DNA of 64,000 nucleotides, taken from NCBI GenBank assembly GCA_030685065.1, contig JAUXQH010000124.1:1-64000 (forward strand), given 5' to 3'. Made by a program: the position numbers and the translations under genes. This DNA is from Pseudomonadota bacterium (GTDB lineage Bacteria; Myxococcota_A; UBA796; SXON01). The notes beneath the pieces are model-generated. The model did not search any database. It worked only from the letters and a program-made list of their open reading frames with translations, and was not told the origin of the DNA. Shown here piece by piece: positions 1 to 8,355 of this stretch. Every line of letters begins with the position of its first letter. Position 1 is the first letter of the stretch.

Positions 1-77
1 CCATCCGCCGCGCCGGCGCCGACCTGATCGTGACCTACATGGGGCCCGAGGTGTGGGACGGGCGGGTCAAGCTCTGA
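1..77 (+). CDS. hemB: Delta-aminolevulinic acid dehydratase, C-terminal fragment
   Basis: Only the last 24 codons and the TGA stop are present; the gene enters from the left edge. The visible peptide starts IRRAGADLIVTY, which matches the conserved end of porphobilinogen synthase (HemB), the enzyme that condenses two 5-aminolevulinates in tetrapyrrole synthesis. After that motif the tail (MGPEVWDGRVKL) is not one I recognise. Identification rests on this short motif, so the family is likely but not certain. Confidence 0.7.
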   Translation, partial: IRRAGADLIVTYMGPEVWDGRVKL

Positions 78-96
78 CCCGCCCCCCCTTGATGGG

Positions 97-1110
97 CTAC
101 CAGCGCCCGTCGACCTGGGCGATGAAGTCGTAGGGATAGCCCCACTCGTCCGGCTTGCTCGCCTCGTCCAGCCGCGCCAGGATCTCGGGCGGCACGACCA
201 GGGCGTCCGCCGCGAGGTTCGCGTCGAGCTGCTCGAGCGTGCGTGCGCCGATGATCACCGACGTCAGGCCGGGCCTGGCGAGCGACCACGCGAGGGCGAG
301 CGTGGCGGAGGACGTGCCGAGCTCGGCCGCGCAGGCGGCGAGGGCCTCGACCACCTTCCACTTGCCCTCGCGATCCAGGCGCTTCATCGTGTCCTTCCAC
401 GCCGCGAGACGGCTGCCGTCGGGGGCCGGCATGTCCCGACGGTACTTGCCCGAGAGGAGCCCCGAGGCGAGCGGGCTCCAGGCGATGAACCCGACCCCGA
501 ACGCCTTGCACGCGGGGAGCAGCTCCCTCTCGGCGTCCCGTGACACGAGGCTGTGCTGGGCCTGCAGACAATCGTACCGGGTCGCGTGGTTCCGCTCGGC
601 GGCCCAGAGGCTCTCGACGAGCCGGTAGCCGGTGTAGTTCGAGCAGCCGGTGTAGAGGATCTTGCCCTCCTTCACGAGCCGATCCAGGGCGTCCAGCGTC
701 TCTTCGATGGGAGTCCGCGCGTCCTGCATGTGCACCTGGTACAGGTCGATGTAGTCCGTCCCGAGCCGCCGCAGGCTCGCCTCGACCGCCTGCTTGATGT
801 GCAGCTTCGACAGGCCCATGTCGTTGGGGCCGGACCCCATGGTGAAGCGCCCCTTGGTCGCGAGCACGATCCGGTCACGACGCGGCTTCATCCAGCGGCC
901 GACGATCTCCTCGGAGAGGCCGTTCCCGTACACGTCCGCCGTGTCGATGAAGTTGACCCCCGCGTCGAACGAGCGGTCGAGGATCGCGCGCGAGGTGTCC
1001 TCGTCCGCGCCGACGCCCGCCATGAAGCCGGGGGCCTCGCCGAAGGTCATCGCGCCGAGGCAGATCGTGGACACTCGCAGGCCAGTTCGGCCCATCTGAC
1101 GGTACTTCAT
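97..1110 (-). CDS. Aldo/keto reductase
   Basis: A 337-residue (alpha/beta)8-barrel NADPH-dependent oxidoreductase of the AKR superfamily, normal length. The catalytic tetrad is visible: Asp56 (in FIDTADVYG), Tyr61, Lys86 (LATKGRF) and His127 (YQVHMQD). The C-terminal part carries the usual SVIIGARTLEQLDANL cofactor-binding motif. The subfamily resembles YajO/Tas-like reductases acting on small carbonyls; the substrate cannot be read from sequence. It starts with ATG behind a GGAG-containing leader and lies 24 nt downstream of the coiled-coil lipoprotein gene on the same strand, so the two may be co-transcribed, though no functional link is evident. Confidence 0.93.
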   Translation of the reverse strand: MKYRQMGRTGLRVSTICLGAMTFGEAPGFMAGVGADEDTSRAILDRSFDAGVNFIDTADVYGNGLSEEIVGRWMKPRRDRIVLATKGRFTMGSGPNDMGLSKLHIKQAVEASLRRLGTDYIDLYQVHMQDARTPIEETLDALDRLVKEGKILYTGCSNYTGYRLVESLWAAERNHATRYDCLQAQHSLVSRDAERELLPACKAFGVGFIAWSPLASGLLSGKYRRDMPAPDGSRLAAWKDTMKRLDREGKWKVVEALAACAAELGTSSATLALAWSLARPGLTSVIIGARTLEQLDANLAADALVVPPEILARLDEASKPDEWGYPYDFIAQVDGRW

Positions 1111-1134
1111 CCAATTCTCCGGAGGAGCTCGGGA

Positions 1135-1776
1135 TTAACCCAGCGTCCCCCGCTCGAGCGCGCGCCATCGCTCGTAGGCGCGGGTCGCCCCCTCGGCCGC
1201 CTTGTCGTACCGGCGCGCCGCCTCGTCGTACCGGCGCTGGGCGTCGCGGAGCTGCTCGGTGAAGTCGCTGCGCATGTAGCCGCGGGCCTGGTCGTGCCGC
1301 TCGAGGAGCTCGAGCCGCGCCATCTCCAGCTCGGCGGTCCGTAGACCGACACGGGCGTCCGCGAGCCGGGTCTCCTCCTTCGTCGCCTCCCTCGCCGCGA
1401 TCTGCCACTGCTCGGCAGCCTCGGCCGCGCTCGCGGCCCGCCGCGCCGCTTCCTGCCGTCCCAAGGCAAGCCCCTGTCGCGACGCGTCCCCGCTCGCCCT
1501 CGCGGCGTCGAGGCTCGCCTCGGCGACCTCGAGCTCCAGCTCCAGCTGTCGCACGCGCGCCTGCGCGGCGTCCACCCGTGCCGCCGCCCGGACCTCCTCC
1601 GCGCGCGCCCCGGCCAGGAGCGTTCGCGCCACGGCGAGCCCGTGCTCCTCGTCCCGCAACGTCTCCAGACCTTCGGGCGACAGCGCGGCGAGGTCCGCGA
1701 GATCGACCTCGTGAGGGGTGCCGCCGCGCAGCGCGCAGCCGAGCATCGTCCATGCCAGGATCCACCACGTCAGCAT
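1135..1776 (-). CDS. Putative coiled-coil lipoprotein
   Basis: A 213-residue protein of no recognised family. The N-terminus MLTWWILAWTMLGC looks like a short lipoprotein signal with Cys14 as lipidated residue, although the -3 residue (Met) is not ideal. Residues about 45-205 are almost entirely helical, rich in Ala, Arg and Glu (AARVDAAQARVRQLELELEV and similar), and should form a long coiled coil that could span part of the periplasm. I chose the ATG at 1776 because it gives the signal sequence and has a G-rich tract (GGGGGGTGGG) just upstream; an open frame continues further upstream but only as antisense of the next gene. It is divergent from the S-adenosylhomocysteinase-like gene. Confidence 0.72.
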   Translation of the reverse strand: MLTWWILAWTMLGCALRGGTPHEVDLADLAALSPEGLETLRDEEHGLAVARTLLAGARAEEVRAAARVDAAQARVRQLELELEVAEASLDAARASGDASRQGLALGRQEAARRAASAAEAAEQWQIAAREATKEETRLADARVGLRTAELEMARLELLERHDQARGYMRSDFTEQLRDAQRRYDEAARRYDKAAEGATRAYERWRALERGTLG

Positions 1777-1845
1777 CGTCCCACCCCCCGAACCAAGGTA
1801 GGCGCGGGGGGAGCGGAGGCGTCCCGGGAAGGGAAGACGGGATAG

Positions 1846-2979
1846 ATGCCGACGATGCCCGATACCGCCCGCGTCCTCCTCGAGCTCGGTCGGATCGACA
1901 CGTTCTTCCCCGTGCTCTCCTCGTTGGGAAACCGCTGGGCAGCCGCGCGCCCCTTCGAGGGGCTCACGATCGGGTTGCACCTGCACCTCACGACGCTGAC
2001 CGCGACCGTCGTGCGGGAGCTCACCCTGGGTGGGGGGCGTTGGATCTGCTCGGCGGCGAACCCGGCGACCACGGACCCGAGCGTGGTCGCGTTTCTTCGG
2101 GATCTCGGCGTGGAGGTCTACTCGGGCGGAGGGATCGAGGACGGGCTGGAGGCGACGGTCGACGCCGACCCCACCTTCTTCGCCGACGTTGGGTTCGCGC
2201 TCGGCTCCCGCCTCGTCGCGGCCGGCCGTCGTCCGCGCGCGGGCGTCGAGATCACCCGTTCGGGCATCACCCGCCTCCGCGCGGGCCCGCCCCTCCCCTT
2301 CCCCGTGCTCAACATCAACGACGGCCGTCTGAAGCCCGGCATCGAGAACCGCCACGGCGTGGGCGAGGGGCTGTGGCAGTCCTACACCGCGCTCACGGGC
2401 TGTCACCTCGCCGGTCGGCGGGTGTTGGTGATCGGATACGGGGCGGTGGGCGCGGGCGTGGCGGCCTATGCCCGCGCGGGCGGCGCCAGCGTCGAGGTGA
2501 TGGACGTGGATCCGGTCCGCCGGCTCATCGCGCATTACGACGGGTTCCCGACGCCCCCGCCGCTGGATGCCGTGCGCCGCGCCAAGGTGATGGTCACCGC
2601 GGGCGGCGTGAAGCACAGCCTGCCGCTCGCGCTCCTGCGCGAGGCGAACGACGGCACCGTGCTCATCAACGCGGGCCACGGCGCCGACGAGATCGACATC
2701 GAGGGCCTCGAGGCCGAGGCCGACTGTGTCGACCAGGTGGGCCCCCGGGTGGTCGGATACCGGCTCCCGGGCGGGCCCCAGCTGATGGTCCTCGCGGGTG
2801 GCAACCCGCTCAACATCGTGATGAACAGCGGCTCGCAGGAGCCCGTGCTGCTTCACTTCGCGGTGATGGGCCTCGCCCTGGAGTGGCTCACCCGGCACCA
2901 TTGCGCGCCCGGCGAGGTGGCGCTTCCGCCCGAATTGGAGGCCATCGCGGCCGAGGTGGCGTTGGCGGTGCTGGGGTAG
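1846..2979 (+). CDS. Divergent S-adenosylhomocysteinase-like NAD-binding protein
   Basis: At 377 residues it is shorter than the usual 430-470 of adenosylhomocysteinase (AhcY), which hydrolyses S-adenosylhomocysteine using tightly bound NAD. Family landmarks are present: HLHLTTLTATVVREL (residues 45-59), NPATTD (72-77), the active-site NINDGRLK with Lys163, the Rossmann loop GYGAVG (197-202), and NAGHGADEID. Differences from true AhcY: Asn-Asp-Leu/Met-Tyr after the lysine is replaced by IENRHG, and the C-terminal Lys-Pro-Asp-xx-Tyr-Arg-Tyr tail that caps the neighbouring subunit's NAD is absent. It could be a catalytically altered paralogue. The segment between it and the divergent lipoprotein gene contains nothing resembling an SAH riboswitch. 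Confidence 0.75.
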   Translation: MPTMPDTARVLLELGRIDTFFPVLSSLGNRWAAARPFEGLTIGLHLHLTTLTATVVRELTLGGGRWICSAANPATTDPSVVAFLRDLGVEVYSGGGIEDGLEATVDADPTFFADVGFALGSRLVAAGRRPRAGVEITRSGITRLRAGPPLPFPVLNINDGRLKPGIENRHGVGEGLWQSYTALTGCHLAGRRVLVIGYGAVGAGVAAYARAGGASVEVMDVDPVRRLIAHYDGFPTPPPLDAVRRAKVMVTAGGVKHSLPLALLREANDGTVLINAGHGADEIDIEGLEAEADCVDQVGPRVVGYRLPGGPQLMVLAGGNPLNIVMNSGSQEPVLLHFAVMGLALEWLTRHHCAPGEVALPPELEAIAAEVALAVLG

Positions 2980-3020
2980 CGCGGCTCCCTCCGGTCGCTC
3001 GGCGGAATACGAGGGTGCGC

Positions 3021-3680
3021 ATGACCCCCGATGAAGCCGCCCTCGCCGCGTTCGCCGCGTTGCGCCGTAGGGACTGGTCCGCCGCCATCGAGGCCGCCGA
3101 AGCGCTGCGCGCGCCGGATCGCCCCGCGCTCGAGGCACGGGGGGCCGCCTACCGCGCCGCCGCCCTGCGAGAGCTCGGCCGCCTCGACGAGGCCGAGCGC
3201 GCCGCCGCCGCCGCGGTGCAGCTCGCCAAGCGCGCGGGGGACGTGGAGGGCGTGACACAGCTGCGCGCGCTCCACGCCTCGATCCTGGCGGGGGTGGCGG
3301 CGACCCGGGTCGCGGCGAAGGAGCGCGCCCAGGATGCCGCGCTCGCCAACGTGGCCGACGACACCTTGATCGCGGGGCTCACCGGGACCGAGCGCGCAGC
3401 GGCGCTCGTGCGGAAGGCCGGCGCGCTCGCGGACGTGGGGGATGTCGCCGGGTGCCTCGCGGTCACGGCGCGCGCCGTGGCCGAGGCCCGCGCGTTCGCC
3501 TCGCCACGGGAGGAGGTGCTGGCCCTGCTCTGCGCCGCGCGCGTCGCGGCCGACCCCTCGGTCCCCATCTCGGCCGCGCACGCCGCGGCGGATGCGTCGA
3601 GCGACATGAACCTCGTCACCGCCGTGGCGCGTGCCGCCCGCGCGGCGGGGGTGGTCCTCGCGCCGCCCGGCTTCGGATAG
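3021..3680 (+). CDS. Hypothetical helical-repeat (TPR-like) protein
   Basis: This 219-residue protein is Ala- and Arg-rich and has no signal peptide. Its pattern of paired helices with small residues (RRDWSAAIEAAEALR, RELGRLDEAERAAAAAV, ADVGDVAGCLAVTARAV) resembles degenerate tetratricopeptide repeats, so a scaffolding role is possible but unproven. The ATG at 3021 follows 41 nt of non-coding sequence after the AhcY-like gene; the frame remains open upstream but that stretch overlaps another gene. The next gene starts 3 nt after its stop, so 1846-4154 probably forms one operon. Confidence 0.65.
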   Translation: MTPDEAALAAFAALRRRDWSAAIEAAEALRAPDRPALEARGAAYRAAALRELGRLDEAERAAAAAVQLAKRAGDVEGVTQLRALHASILAGVAATRVAAKERAQDAALANVADDTLIAGLTGTERAAALVRKAGALADVGDVAGCLAVTARAVAEARAFASPREEVLALLCAARVAADPSVPISAAHAAADASSDMNLVTAVARAARAAGVVLAPPGFG

Positions 3681-3683
3681 CCC

Positions 3684-4154
3684 GTGCGCATCTCGCTCCT
3701 TCGCCACGGCATCGCCGAGGACAACGCCGCCACCGACTTCGATCGGGAGCTCACCCCGGAGGGTTGGCTCCAGCTCGAACGCGTGCTGGACACACTGGTC
3801 GGCGGCGGCTGGTCCCCCGGGACCATCCTGCACAGCCCGCTGATCCGCACCACACAGACGGCGGCGTCGGTGCACGCGCGGTTCCCTCACATCCCCTGCA
3901 TCGCGTTGGACGCGCTGGCGCTCGGCAGCATCGACCCGATCCTCATGGCCGCGTCGCGGCACCCGAACCCCTTGCTGGTCGGCCACGAGCCCACGATGGG
4001 CAACCTGTGCGGGCGGCTGCTCGGGGCGCCCACCGGCGCCATCCGCTTCGAGCGCGCGGGCTTCGCGTACCTCGAGGTCGACCGCCTCCCGACGACCCGA
4101 CCCGCGCGGCTCCTCGCGTTCCTCCCGCCCGAGTGGACGGAGGGGCGGGGGTAG
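3684..4154 (+). CDS. SixA-type phosphohistidine phosphatase (histidine phosphatase family)
   Basis: A 156-residue cytoplasmic enzyme starting at GTG, of typical SixA length. The phosphoacceptor RHG motif is at residues 7-9 (LLRHGIAED) and the second catalytic histidine lies in LLVGHEPTMG. IRTTQTA corresponds to the conserved Arg/Thr region. Members remove phosphate from phosphohistidine proteins or small phosphoesters; the target here is unknown. Its GTG starts just after the stop of the TPR-like gene, which suggests co-translation. Confidence 0.88.
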   Translation: MRISLLRHGIAEDNAATDFDRELTPEGWLQLERVLDTLVGGGWSPGTILHSPLIRTTQTAASVHARFPHIPCIALDALALGSIDPILMAASRHPNPLLVGHEPTMGNLCGRLLGAPTGAIRFERAGFAYLEVDRLPTTRPARLLAFLPPEWTEGRG

Positions 4155-4232
4155 GTGGGCTGCGAGCGTGATGGGGCTGGCCGCGGGTGGGATCGGGTTA
4201 GAACCGCGTCCCCTCGCCCGCAGGATCCCGCC

Positions 4233-6500
4233 ATGGCCGTCAATCGCGCTGGCATCGTCGACAACAACTTCGTGGCCCAGCTGCGGGCGCTCCCGCGGGG
4301 GCCCGCACGTGGGCCCGCCGTGGACCTCGGCGGTCCGGTGCGCGAAGGCACGGCCCTCTCCGCGCGGCGCGCCATCGCCCTGTTCGAGACCCAGGTCGAG
4401 AGCCGCCACCTCGACCTCACCGCGCGCGCGCTCAAGGCGCGGAACGAGTGCTTCTACACGATCGGATCGAGTGGACACGAGGGAAACGCCGCGGTGGCAG
4501 CCGCCCTGCGTCCGGACGATCCGGCCTTCCTCCACTACCGCTCGGGCGCCTTCTTCATCGAGCGCGCACGGCAGGTCCCGGGCTCCACGCCGCTGATGGA
4601 CATGCTGCTCGGCCTCGCCGCCTCGAAGGACGAGCCCATCGCCGGGGGCCGCCACAAGGTGTTCGGCAGCCTCCCGCTGGCCATTCCCCCGCAGACCTCC
4701 ACCATCGCCTCGCACCTGCCGAAGACCCTCGGCATGGCACTGGCGATCGAGCGGGGCAAGCGACTCGGCCTCACCGACGCCGCCGACGATCGCATCGCGG
4801 TGTGCACGTTCGGGGACGCCTCGGCCAACCACTCGACCGCCGTCGGCACCCTCAACGCGGCGGAGTGGCACGCGCACCAGGGTCGTGACTGCCCGGTGTT
4901 GTTCGTGTGCGAGGACAACGGCATCGGCATCTCCACGCCCACGCCCGAGGGCTGGATCGCGACCCAATACGCCCACCGCGCGAACCTCGCCTATGTCGCG
5001 GGGGACGGCCTCGATCTGCCCGACGTGGCCGATGCGGCGGAGGCCGCGGCGCGCTGGGTGCGCACCTACCGGCGGCCCTGCTTCCTGCACGTCCGCACCG
5101 TGCGGCTGCTCGGGCACGCGGGCTCCGACGTCGAGGCCACCTACCGGAGCCCCGACGAGATCGCGGCTTCCGAGGCGCTCGACCCGGTGCTCCGCACGGC
5201 CAGGCTCCTCGTGACCGAGGGCTGGCTGACTCCCGACGAGATCGTCGCCATCTACGAGGACGCCCGGACCCGCATCACCGCGCTGGGCGAGGAGGCGATC
5301 CGCCGCCCGAAGCTCACCACCCGCGCCGAGATCGTCGCGCCGCTGTCGCCCCGCCACCCCGACCGCGTCGGTGAAGAGGCCATGCGGCTCGCGCCCGAGG
5401 CCGAACGAAAGCGCATCCATCCGGGGGGGCTCCCCGAGGACGACAAGCCGCGCCACCTCGCGGTGCAGATCAACCGTGCGCTCGCGGACCTGTTCGCCAG
5501 GTACCCGGAGGCCCTGCTCTTCGGGGAGGACGTCGGCAAGAAGGGCGGCGTCTACCACGTCACCGCCGACCTCCAGAAGCGCTTCGGCGCGGACCGCGTG
5601 ATGGACACGTTGCTCGACGAGCAGACGATCCTCGGCCTCGCGCTCGGGGCCGGGCAGGCGGGGCAGCTCCCGTTCCCCGAGATCCAGTACCTCGCCTACT
5701 TCCACAACGCGTGTGACCAGATCCGCGGCGAAGCCGGCTCGCTCCAGTACTTCTCCAACGGACAGTTCAAGAACCCGATGGTCTGCCGCATCGCCGGGTA
5801 CGCCTACCAGAAGGGGTTCGGCGGCCACTTCCACAACGACAATTCCATCGCCGCGTTGCGTGACATCCCGGGCCTCGTCATCGCGTCGCCCGCGCGTGGG
5901 GACGACGCCGCCGCGATGCTACGCACCTGCGCCGCCGCCGCGAAGGTGGATGGCACGGTGTGCATCTACCTCGAGCCCATCGCGCTCTACATGACGCGCG
6001 ATCTGTACGAGGACGGCGACGGCGCCTGGGCCGCCTCCTACCCTCCCGCCTCCCACCATGTTCCCCTCGGCTCCGGCCGCACCTACGGCGACGGCGCGGA
6101 CCTCACGATCGTGAGCTGGGCCAACGGCCTCTGGATGAGCCTCCGGGCCGCCCGGGTCCTCGAGGCGCAGCACGGCATCCGGTGCCGCGTGCTCGATCTG
6201 CGGTGGATCCTTCCCCTCCCCGTCGACGACCTGGTGCGCGAGGTGCGCGCCACCGGCCGGGTGCTCGTGGTGGACGAATGCCGCGCGACCGGCGGCCTGT
6301 CCGAGGGCATCTTCACCGCCCTGATCGACGCCGGCGTCGACGCCGAGATGGCCCGTGTCGCGGGCGCGGACGTGTACGTACCCCTCGCCGCCGCCGCCAA
6401 CCTCGTGCTCGTGCAGGAGGCCGAGATCGTCGCAGCCGCCCTCGCGTTGGTAGGCCCCGTCGCCTCTCCCGCCGTCGTCGAAGCGAGGACCGTGTCATGA
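4233..6500 (+). CDS. 2-oxoacid dehydrogenase E1, fused alpha and beta subunits
   Basis: A 755-residue thiamine-diphosphate enzyme in which the E1 alpha (about 45-385) and E1 beta (about 415-750) chains of a branched-chain 2-oxoacid or pyruvate dehydrogenase are joined. The alpha half contains the ThDP motif from FGDASANHS (from 193) to CEDNGIGIST. The beta half carries LLFGEDVGKKGGVYHVT, LLDEQTILGLALGAGQAG and the HFHNDNSIAALRDIPG region. E1 decarboxylates the 2-oxoacid and passes the acyl group to E2 lipoate, but no E2 or E3 gene is in the window. I chose the ATG at 4233; an upstream in-frame start would add a non-conserved tail. Its stop overlaps the acyltransferase start. Confidence 0.9.
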   Translation: MAVNRAGIVDNNFVAQLRALPRGPARGPAVDLGGPVREGTALSARRAIALFETQVESRHLDLTARALKARNECFYTIGSSGHEGNAAVAAALRPDDPAFLHYRSGAFFIERARQVPGSTPLMDMLLGLAASKDEPIAGGRHKVFGSLPLAIPPQTSTIASHLPKTLGMALAIERGKRLGLTDAADDRIAVCTFGDASANHSTAVGTLNAAEWHAHQGRDCPVLFVCEDNGIGISTPTPEGWIATQYAHRANLAYVAGDGLDLPDVADAAEAAARWVRTYRRPCFLHVRTVRLLGHAGSDVEATYRSPDEIAASEALDPVLRTARLLVTEGWLTPDEIVAIYEDARTRITALGEEAIRRPKLTTRAEIVAPLSPRHPDRVGEEAMRLAPEAERKRIHPGGLPEDDKPRHLAVQINRALADLFARYPEALLFGEDVGKKGGVYHVTADLQKRFGADRVMDTLLDEQTILGLALGAGQAGQLPFPEIQYLAYFHNACDQIRGEAGSLQYFSNGQFKNPMVCRIAGYAYQKGFGGHFHNDNSIAALRDIPGLVIASPARGDDAAAMLRTCAAAAKVDGTVCIYLEPIALYMTRDLYEDGDGAWAASYPPASHHVPLGSGRTYGDGADLTIVSWANGLWMSLRAARVLEAQHGIRCRVLDLRWILPLPVDDLVREVRATGRVLVVDECRATGGLSEGIFTALIDAGVDAEMARVAGADVYVPLAAAANLVLVQEAEIVAAALALVGPVASPAVVEARTVS

Positions 6501-7522
6501 AGCGCATCGCCGTCGTCTGTCCCGGCCGGGGCAGCTACACCCGCGACCTCAAGGGCTCGCTCCGCCTGTCGGCATCGGCCAGCCCCTCCCTCCGCGCCGC
6601 CGATGCCTTCCGCGCAGCCCTCGGCCGGCCCACGCCCAGCCAGATGGACGCGGAGGAGGCCTACTCTTCGCGCCTCCACGTCGCGGGCGAAAACGCGTCC
6701 ATCCTCACGATGGCGGCCTCCCTCTCCGACCTGGATGCCCTCGCGAACGTAGAGATTGCCTGCGTCATCGGCAACTCGATGGGCTGGTACACGGCGCTCG
6801 CCGCGGCCGGTGCCCTGCCGCAGCCCGATGCCTTCACCCTGGTGGAGACCATGGGGCAATACCAGGCCGGCAACGTCGTGGGTGGGCAGGTGCTGTACCC
6901 CCTCGTCGACGACGCCTGGCGCGCGCTCCCTTCCCCCGAGCTCGACGCCGCGCTGGCGGAGATCCCCGACCTCCACTGGAGCATCCGCCTCGGCGGACAG
7001 GCGGTGATCGGCGGGACGCAGGTAGCGCTCGACGCGCTGATGAAGCGGCTCCCCGTACGGAAGATCGGGGAGCGTGACGCTCCGTTCCAGCTCCCGCTGC
7101 ACTCGGCGTTCCACACGCCCCTGATGTCGGGCGCCTCCGAGCGGGCGTTCGCGGACCTCGGGGGCCTCGCCTGGCGCGCCCCCACCGTGCCGCTCATCGA
7201 CGGGCGCGGCGTCGTGTTCCGGCCCCGCCACGCCGATCCCGCCTCGATCCGCGACTACACGCTCGGCGCGCAGGTGACGGAGCCCTACGACTTCGGAGCG
7301 AGCGTGCGCGTCGCGATGCGTGAGTACGCTCCGGACGCGCTCGTGCTGCTCGGGCCCGGTGGAAACCTCGGCGGTGCGGTGGCGCAGGTGCTCATCGCGG
7401 AGGGGTGGCGTGGGCTCGATTCCCGCGCGGCGTTCGTGCGCGCGCAGGACCCCTCTCCCGCGGATGGGGCGCCGCTGGTGGTCTCCATGGCGCGTCCCGA
7501 GCAGCGCGCGCTCGTCACATGA
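6497..7522 (+). CDS. FabD-like acyltransferase
   Basis: This 341-residue protein has the malonyl-CoA:ACP transacylase fold. The nucleophile elbow reads CVIGNSMGWYTAL, with Ser in the correct place, but the usual preceding His (GHSxG) is Asn. The partner histidine is probably in LPLHSAFHTPLM, equivalent to the PxHSxxM motif of FabD. The oxyanion Gln and the substrate-selecting Arg are not obvious, so the acyl substrate may not be malonyl. The ATG overlaps the E1 stop (ATGA), indicating translational coupling. This suggests it handles an acyl group connected with the E1 product, for example a branched starter, but that is inference. Confidence 0.78.
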   Translation: MKRIAVVCPGRGSYTRDLKGSLRLSASASPSLRAADAFRAALGRPTPSQMDAEEAYSSRLHVAGENASILTMAASLSDLDALANVEIACVIGNSMGWYTALAAAGALPQPDAFTLVETMGQYQAGNVVGGQVLYPLVDDAWRALPSPELDAALAEIPDLHWSIRLGGQAVIGGTQVALDALMKRLPVRKIGERDAPFQLPLHSAFHTPLMSGASERAFADLGGLAWRAPTVPLIDGRGVVFRPRHADPASIRDYTLGAQVTEPYDFGASVRVAMREYAPDALVLLGPGGNLGGAVAQVLIAEGWRGLDSRAAFVRAQDPSPADGAPLVVSMARPEQRALVT

Positions 7523-7992
7523 CCGATCGCGAGCTCGCCCGCGAGGCGATGGACCTGAAGGCGCTGGATCGCGCGGGTTGGAAGCGGGCGGGCGTCCCAC
7601 ATCCGGAGAGCGTGGCGGCCCACTCCTGGGGCGTCGCCCTCCTCGCGCTCCTGCGCTGCCCCGAGGGGCTCGACCGCCACAAGCTCCTCGCCATGGCGAT
7701 CCTCCACGACCTCGCCGAGGTGCGGGTCGGCGACCTGACGCCGCACGATGGTGTCTCGAAGGAGGAGAAGCACCACCGCGAGCGGACGGCGATGGACGCT
7801 CTCCTCGCGCACCGGCCCGACCTCCGCGCGATCTGGGACGAGGCCGAGGCGGGTGTCTCGCCGGAGGCGCGGCTGCTCAAGGAGCTGGACCGCGCCGAGA
7901 TGGGCACCCAGGCGCTCGCGTATGGGGACGCGGGGTTCGACGTCTCCGAGCTCCTGGCCTCGGCCGCCGGGTCGATGCACACGCTCGGGTGA
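7519..7992 (+). CDS. HD-domain hydrolase, YfbR/HDDC2-like 5'-deoxynucleotidase
   Basis: A 157-residue metal-dependent phosphohydrolase. The HD signature is clear: ESVAAHSW with His35, then ILHDLAEVRVGDLTP with His63-Asp64 and Glu67, and a later Asp in LKELDRAEM. This arrangement matches the YfbR/HDDC2 group, which dephosphorylates deoxynucleoside monophosphates. The start codon overlaps the stop of the acyltransferase gene (ATGA), so it is the third member of a tightly coupled operon, though its link with acyl metabolism is not obvious. Confidence 0.88.
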   Translation: MTDRELAREAMDLKALDRAGWKRAGVPHPESVAAHSWGVALLALLRCPEGLDRHKLLAMAILHDLAEVRVGDLTPHDGVSKEEKHHRERTAMDALLAHRPDLRAIWDEAEAGVSPEARLLKELDRAEMGTQALAYGDAGFDVSELLASAAGSMHTLG

Positions 7993-7994
7993 GC

Positions 7995-8327
7995 TCAGCC
8001 GGGCGGCCACCCGAGCTTGCGCCCCCCCAGGATGTGCAGGTGCAGATGGAACACCGTCTGGCCCGCGTCCTCGCCGTTGTTGATCACCACCCGGTAGCTG
8101 CCGAGGCCGAGCTGCGTCGCGACCTTGCCCGCGACGAGCATGCAGTGGCCGAGCACCGCGACATCCCCTTCACCGGCCGTGTCGAGGCGCGGGATGACCT
8201 GCTTCGGCACCACCAGCACGTGCGTCGGCGCCTGCGGGTTGACGTCGCGGAAAGCGATCGTCCTGTCGTCCTCGTAGACGATGTCGGCGGGGATCTTGCG
8301 GGCGATGATCTTCTCGAACAGGGTCAC
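7995..8327 (-). CDS. HIT-family nucleotide hydrolase (HINT-like)
   Basis: A 110-residue histidine-triad protein. The active-site motif HLHLHIL lies at residues 94-100, preceded by the family's INNGEDAGQTVFH and followed by GGRKLGWPPG. The N-terminal TLFEKIIARKIPADIVYEDD is the classic HINT/YcfF start. These enzymes hydrolyse purine phosphoramidates and adenylates in the cytoplasm. I chose the GTG at 8327, which begins exactly at the conserved N-terminus and has GGAGCT 4-9 nt upstream. The stop codon is 2 nt from the convergent HD gene's stop, and there is no room for a terminator. Confidence 0.93.
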   Translation of the reverse strand: MTLFEKIIARKIPADIVYEDDRTIAFRDVNPQAPTHVLVVPKQVIPRLDTAGEGDVAVLGHCMLVAGKVATQLGLGSYRVVINNGEDAGQTVFHLHLHILGGRKLGWPPG

Positions 8328-8355
8328 GGGGAGCTCCGGGTGGCCGCGCCTTAAC

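Noticed and set aside
1777-1845. SAH riboswitch before the AhcY-like gene
   Set aside because: The 69-nt gap is too short and has no matching pseudoknot-like pairing that I can see.
1578-3020. Upstream in-frame extension of the TPR-like gene at 3021
   Set aside because: The extension overlaps the AhcY-like gene in another frame and the opposite-strand lipoprotein gene; it has no sensible composition.
2853-5834. Minus-strand open frame of 993 codons
   Set aside because: It lies opposite the AhcY-like, TPR-like, phosphatase and E1 genes, all with clear family motifs; its own translation is low-complexity.
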